Shown here piece after piece: positions 60,778 to 64,000 of a stretch of DNA of 64,000 nt (its first letter is position 1; each line of letters begins with the position of its first letter). The notes under the pieces are model-generated. The model searched no databases. It worked only from the letters and a program-made list of their open reading frames with translations, and was not told the origin of the DNA. Made by a program: the position numbers and the translations under genes. Source of the DNA: Streptomyces sp. NRRL F-5126 (GTDB lineage Bacteria; Actinomycetota; Actinomycetes; Streptomycetales; Streptomycetaceae); contig NZ_JOFZ01000003.1 in the NCBI RefSeq assembly GCF_000721265.1, positions 248,001 through 312,000 on the forward strand. The letters run 5' to 3'.

Positions 60778-61220
60778 ACCGGGTTCGGCGGGATGCGGGG
60801 AAGGCACGGCGCCTGGGCCGGAGTCGCGGCGGAACACCGGCGCGACCGTCCGGCGGGGCCGCACCGTGTCCGGCGCGGGCGAGCCCCGTTCGCGCGAGAC
60901 AGGGCGGACACCGGGCTCAAGGCAGTCCGGGCACGGTACAGGGCCCGGGCCATGCGGCCGGAGGCATCTGCGCGGTCCCGCCGCGACCATCCGCCGGGAC
61001 CGCGCGGCGTGCCGGGTCTCCGCCCTGCGGACCCGGGCGGGCGCGCCGCGTCCCCGCGCGGCCGGGCCGGCACCGGGCCCAGCGCAGTCCGCAGACGCCG
61101 CAGGGCCCGGCCCACGCACCCGCAGACGTTCGCGCGGACACCGCCGCGACCGCCCGACGGGACCCCGCCGCGTGCCCCGTCCCCGCGCGGCGGACCCGGG
61201 CGGGCACCCCGCAGGGGTCG
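60778..61220. repeat. Three diverged tandem copies of a 130-160-bp intergenic repeat
   Basis: Copies start with ACCGGG at 60778, 60910 and 61072 (periods 132 and 162). A core GCGACC-CCG-CGGG-CC recurs at 60842, 60983 and 61146. Copies 2 and 3 match at about three quarters of positions by eye; copy 1 is more diverged. The region 60700-61239 contains no gene that I can support; all six frames give Arg/Pro/Gly-rich translations only. Confidence 0.6.
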
Positions 61221-61239
61221 TCGCGGCCGCGACGGCCCT

Positions 61240-61788
61240 TCAGTGTGCCGCGATGCGGAAGCTCATCCGGCCGAAGCTCACCTGGTCGCCCTCCGCGACG
61301 ACCGTCGTGGTGGTCACTCTGCGGCCGTTGACCGTCGTGCCGTTCGTCGAACCCAGGTCGCGCAGCACCCACAGGCCGTGCTCGCACGTCAGCACGGCAT
61401 GGCGCCGAGAGACGGTGTCGTGCGCGAGTCGCAGCCCGTTGCCGGGGTCGCGGCCGATGGACAGCGGGATCGGGCCCGGCTGCGGCAGCAGCAGCTTCGG
61501 CAGCCTCTCCACCTGCCATGCCGTGCGCAGCCGCAGCGAGAACGCGGACACCTTCCCGACAGCACCGAACAGCCGCCTGGAGAGCCTGCCTTCGCTCTCC
61601 AGATCCGCCGTCAGCGGTTTCAGCTCGTCGGCCCTGCGGGCCGAGAGAACCAGGTCCATCCTGCGCAGGAAGGTGTCCTGCGAGAGCTTCCCCGCCGCAA
61701 CGCCCTCCCTGAGCACCGCCAGGACCCGGTCACGCTCGGCGTCGGAGAGCCGCGGCAGGTGCACGGGCCGGTCGGAGGGGGGCGTCAC
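61240..61788 (-). CDS. DUF1707-FHA protein
   Basis: A 182-residue protein. The N-terminal DUF1707 domain (LPRLSDAERDRVLAVLREGVAAGKLS, MDLVLSARRADELKPLTADL) is followed by an FHA domain (SIGRDPGNGLRLAHDTVSRRHAVL, DLGSTNGTTVNGRRV) that recognises phosphothreonine peptides. It is probably a Ser/Thr-kinase signalling partner in the cytoplasm. GTG at 61788 starts the DUF1707 part; upstream in-frame sequence is Pro/Ser/Gly-rich noise. Divergent from treZ. Confidence 0.85.
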   Translation of the reverse strand: MTPPSDRPVHLPRLSDAERDRVLAVLREGVAAGKLSQDTFLRRMDLVLSARRADELKPLTADLESEGRLSRRLFGAVGKVSAFSLRLRTAWQVERLPKLLLPQPGPIPLSIGRDPGNGLRLAHDTVSRRHAVLTCEHGLWVLRDLGSTNGTTVNGRRVTTTTVVAEGDQVSFGRMSFRIAAH

Positions 61789-61972
61789 ACACCCGATTGT
61801 CGGGCCCGGGGCACACGGGTGTCCAGACGGGCAGGACGCGGGCCCCCGCCGGTCATGTGAGCCGTGCGCGGGCGGGAGAACCTGGAGCCCGCTCGGCGCG
61901 CTGCCCCGGCGCGGGGCGGTGTGACTTGCCACCATGTGGGGAGTGTCAGTTGCAGACGACGAGGGGGGACCC

Positions 61973-63724
61973 GTGCGGTTCGAGGTGTGGGCGCCGAAGG
62001 CACAGGATCGGGTCGTGCTGCGGCTCGACGGCGAGGACGTCGCGATGCGGCCGGAGCCCGGCAGGTGCGGCTGGTGGGCGGTGGAGGCGCCGGCGGGTGA
62101 CGGCAGCCGGTACGGCTACGCGCTCGACGGCGGCCCGGTGCTGCCCGATCCGCGCTCGCGCCGCCAGCCCGAAGGACCCGACGGGCCGAGCGCGGTCGTC
62201 GGCCCCGAGGCGTACGAGCGGCCGGCGCCGTGGACGGGCAGGGCGCTGCCAGGCGCGGTCCTCTACGAGCTGCACATCGGCACGTTCACCCGGGAGGGCA
62301 CGCTCGACGCGGCCGCGGCCCAGCTCGACGCGGTCGCGGAACTGGGCGTGACGCACGTCGAGCTGATGCCGCTGTGCCCGTTCCCGGGCCGGCACGGCTG
62401 GGGGTACGAGGGTGTCTCGCTGTGGGCCGTGCACGAGCCGTACGGCGGCCCCGCGGCGCTGAGCCGGTTCGTCGACGCGGCGCACGAGCGGGGACTCGGC
62501 GTGGTGCTCGACGTCGTCCACAACCACCTCGGTCCCTCCGGCAACCACCTCCCGATGTTCGGCCCGTACTTCACCGACACGCACCACACGCCGTGGGGCG
62601 CCGCGGTCAACCTCGACGCGCCGGGGTCCGACGAGGTCCGCGCCTTCCTGCTCGGCAGCGCGCTCGCCTGGCTGCGGGACTTCGGCCTCGACGGCCTGCG
62701 GCTCGACGCGGTGCACGCGCTGGCCGACACCCGGGCGCTCACGTTCCTCGAGGAGCTGTCGGCGGAGGTGGACCGCCTGGGCGCCGAGACGGGCAGGCCG
62801 CTGTTCCTGATCGCCGAGTCCGACCTGTGCGACCCTCGCACCACGACGCCGCGCCCGCTGGGCGGCCTCGGCCTGCACGCACAGTGGAACGACGACTTCC
62901 ACCACGCGCTGCACACCGCGCTGACCGGCGAGTCGCAGGGCTACTACGGGGACTTCGCCCGCGCGCCGCTCGCCGCCCTGGCGAAGACACTGACCCGCGT
63001 GTTCTTCCACGACGGCACGTACTCCACCTTCCGCGGCAGGACGCACGGCCGGCCCGTGAACCGTACGCGCACGCCCGCGCACCGCTTCCTCGGCTACGCG
63101 CAGACGCACGACCAGATCGGCAACCGCGCCCAGGGTGACCGCCTCTCCGCGACGCTGCCGCAGGGCCTGCTGGCGTGCGCGGCGGCGCTCGTGCTCACGG
63201 GGCCGCACACGCCGATGCTGTTCATGGGCGAGGAGTGGGGCGCGACGACCCCGTGGCAGTTCTTCACCGACCACACGGACCCGGAGCTCGCCAGGGCCGT
63301 ACGGGACGGCAGGCGACGGGAGTTCGCCCCGCACGGCTGGGCCGCCGAGGACATCCCCGACCCGCAGGACCCGGCGACGAGGGAGCGGTCCTGCCTGGAC
63401 CGCTCCGAACGCGACGAGGAACCGCACGCACGGCTGCTCGCCTGGTACAGGGCGCTGATCGCGCTGCGCGCCGACCAGCCCGACCTGTCCGACCCCGACC
63501 TCACCGCCGTGGCCGTCGCCTTCGACGAGGCCGAGCGCTGGCTGACGTTCCGGCGCGGCGAGTTGCGGATCGCGGTGAACCTGTCGGACGCGCCACGGGA
63601 CATCCCGCTGGGAGGCGGCGCGCCCCACCGCCTCCTGGCCTCCTGGGAGGAGGTCCCACCGCCGGACTCCACGGGAGTGCTGCGGCTGCCCGCCAGGTGC
63701 GCGGCCGTCCTGGCGAGCACCTGA
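61973..63724 (+). CDS. treZ: Malto-oligosyltrehalose trehalohydrolase
   Basis: A 583-residue GH13 enzyme that releases trehalose from the product of TreY. It starts MRFEVWAPKAQDRVVLRLDG (CBM48-like), then HIGTFTREGTLDAA. Catalytic residues are Asp in DGLRLDAVHAL (about 244), Glu in LIAESDLCD (about 280) and HD of THDQIGNRAQG (about 379). GTG at 61973 has GAGGGGGG at good distance and gives the family start; an ATG at 61934 would add 13 residues without a ribosome site. No stop-proximal hairpin is obvious. Confidence 0.93.
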   Translation: MRFEVWAPKAQDRVVLRLDGEDVAMRPEPGRCGWWAVEAPAGDGSRYGYALDGGPVLPDPRSRRQPEGPDGPSAVVGPEAYERPAPWTGRALPGAVLYELHIGTFTREGTLDAAAAQLDAVAELGVTHVELMPLCPFPGRHGWGYEGVSLWAVHEPYGGPAALSRFVDAAHERGLGVVLDVVHNHLGPSGNHLPMFGPYFTDTHHTPWGAAVNLDAPGSDEVRAFLLGSALAWLRDFGLDGLRLDAVHALADTRALTFLEELSAEVDRLGAETGRPLFLIAESDLCDPRTTTPRPLGGLGLHAQWNDDFHHALHTALTGESQGYYGDFARAPLAALAKTLTRVFFHDGTYSTFRGRTHGRPVNRTRTPAHRFLGYAQTHDQIGNRAQGDRLSATLPQGLLACAAALVLTGPHTPMLFMGEEWGATTPWQFFTDHTDPELARAVRDGRRREFAPHGWAAEDIPDPQDPATRERSCLDRSERDEEPHARLLAWYRALIALRADQPDLSDPDLTAVAVAFDEAERWLTFRRGELRIAVNLSDAPRDIPLGGGAPHRLLASWEEVPPPDSTGVLRLPARCAAVLAST

Positions 63725-63750
63725 TCGCACGTCAGGGGCCGCGCGGAGCG

Positions 63751-64000
63751 CTACTCGACGATCGCCATCTCGCGCGGTGTGTTGTTGCACCGGCGGCCGC
63801 CCGTCTCCGTCGCCGTCACGATGTCCTCGATCCTGACCCCGAACCTGCCGGGCAGGTAGACGCCCGGCTCGATCGAGAAGCACATGCCGGGCACGATCGG
63901 GCGCTCTTCGCCCTCGATCATGTAGGGCGGCTCGTGCGTGGTGACGCCGATGCCGTGACCCGTGCGGTGGATGAAGTACGGTCCGTAGCCGGCGTCCTCG
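63751..64000 (-). CDS. M24 Xaa-Pro aminopeptidase-like protein, C-terminal fragment
   Basis: Only the last 83 codons are in the window; the gene continues off the right edge. The visible part reads GPYFIHRTGHGIGVTTHEPP, then GMCFSIEPGVYLPGRFGVRIEDIV, with the metal-binding His of HGIG, Glu of EPG and Glu of RIED, typical of M24 peptidases (aminopeptidase P/PepQ). It ends with NNTPREMAIVE and TAG. It probably removes N-terminal residues before proline from peptides. Confidence 0.9.
   Translation of the reverse strand, partial: EDAGYGPYFIHRTGHGIGVTTHEPPYMIEGEERPIVPGMCFSIEPGVYLPGRFGVRIEDIVTATETGGRRCNNTPREMAIVE

Noticed and set aside
1..64000. CRISPR array, phage or insertion element, attachment site, tRNA or rRNA gene
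   Set aside because: No regularly spaced identical repeats, transposase or integrase domains, tRNA-like cloverleaf or rRNA sequence was found by reading. A tRNA scan and a transposase search would settle this.

Overview
The window is chromosomal DNA from a Streptomyces-type actinomycete. It is very GC-rich, with strong third-position GC bias, many GTG starts and one TTG start. ATGA/GTGA start-stop overlaps are frequent. The gene content also fits: a secreted streptogrisin-type protease, a mycothiol-linked nitroreductase family, a SAV2148-type HEPN protein, AidB, and a GlgX/TreY/TreZ set. I saw no tRNA, rRNA, insertion sequence, prophage or CRISPR array, so it looks like core or near-core chromosome.

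Layout. 1-6.2 kb: the start of a PoxB-like enzyme, a proline-rich PP2C-like protein, a LuxR-type regulator, a DUF456 membrane protein and a YtcJ-like amidohydrolase. 6.2-15.1 kb: a DUF3152 metalloprotease, an orphan AfsQ1-like response regulator, an Ada/AlkA repair protein, RsgA, a marR-MFS pair, an isochorismatase-fold protein, a DUF1232 protein and the streptogrisin. 15.1-22.9 kb: a two-component pair, an AraC regulator, a YihY/BrkB protein back to back with AidB, and a GAF regulator overlapping an acetyltransferase gene.

22.95-32.7 kb is the most coherent block. It is one long assimilatory sulfur operon: a cysteine-responsive-type leader peptide with alternative hairpins, sulfite reductase, a small zinc-ribbon protein, cysH, cysC, cysD, cysN, an SsuABC-type sulfonate importer and a CbiX chelatase for siroheme. 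32.7-42.6 kb: a nitroreductase-type thioredoxin-fold protein, a ketopantoate-reductase-like protein, a large secreted GH92 mannosidase behind a double LacI-type operator, a universal stress protein with a histidine-rich tail, an acetyltransferase, an IlvD/Edd dehydratase and a GAF-SpoIIE phosphatase. 42.8-49.6 kb: a complete narGHJI nitrate reductase operon. 49.9-54.9 kb: an ABC ATPase, NTF2-like, DUF1697, APH-fold and exonuclease proteins, and the HEPN protein. 55.2-64 kb: glycogen-to-trehalose conversion (GlgX, TreY, TreZ) with an acetyltransferase, a DUF1707-FHA protein and the end of an M24 peptidase gene.

The most interesting unannotated signals are regulatory or structural rather than a new enzyme system: the sulfur-operon attenuator, the multi-hairpin leader of glgX, a short ORF ending inside a 17-bp hairpin before the LuxR-type gene, two large perfect palindromes before the protease gene, and a threefold degenerate repeat between treY and the FHA gene.
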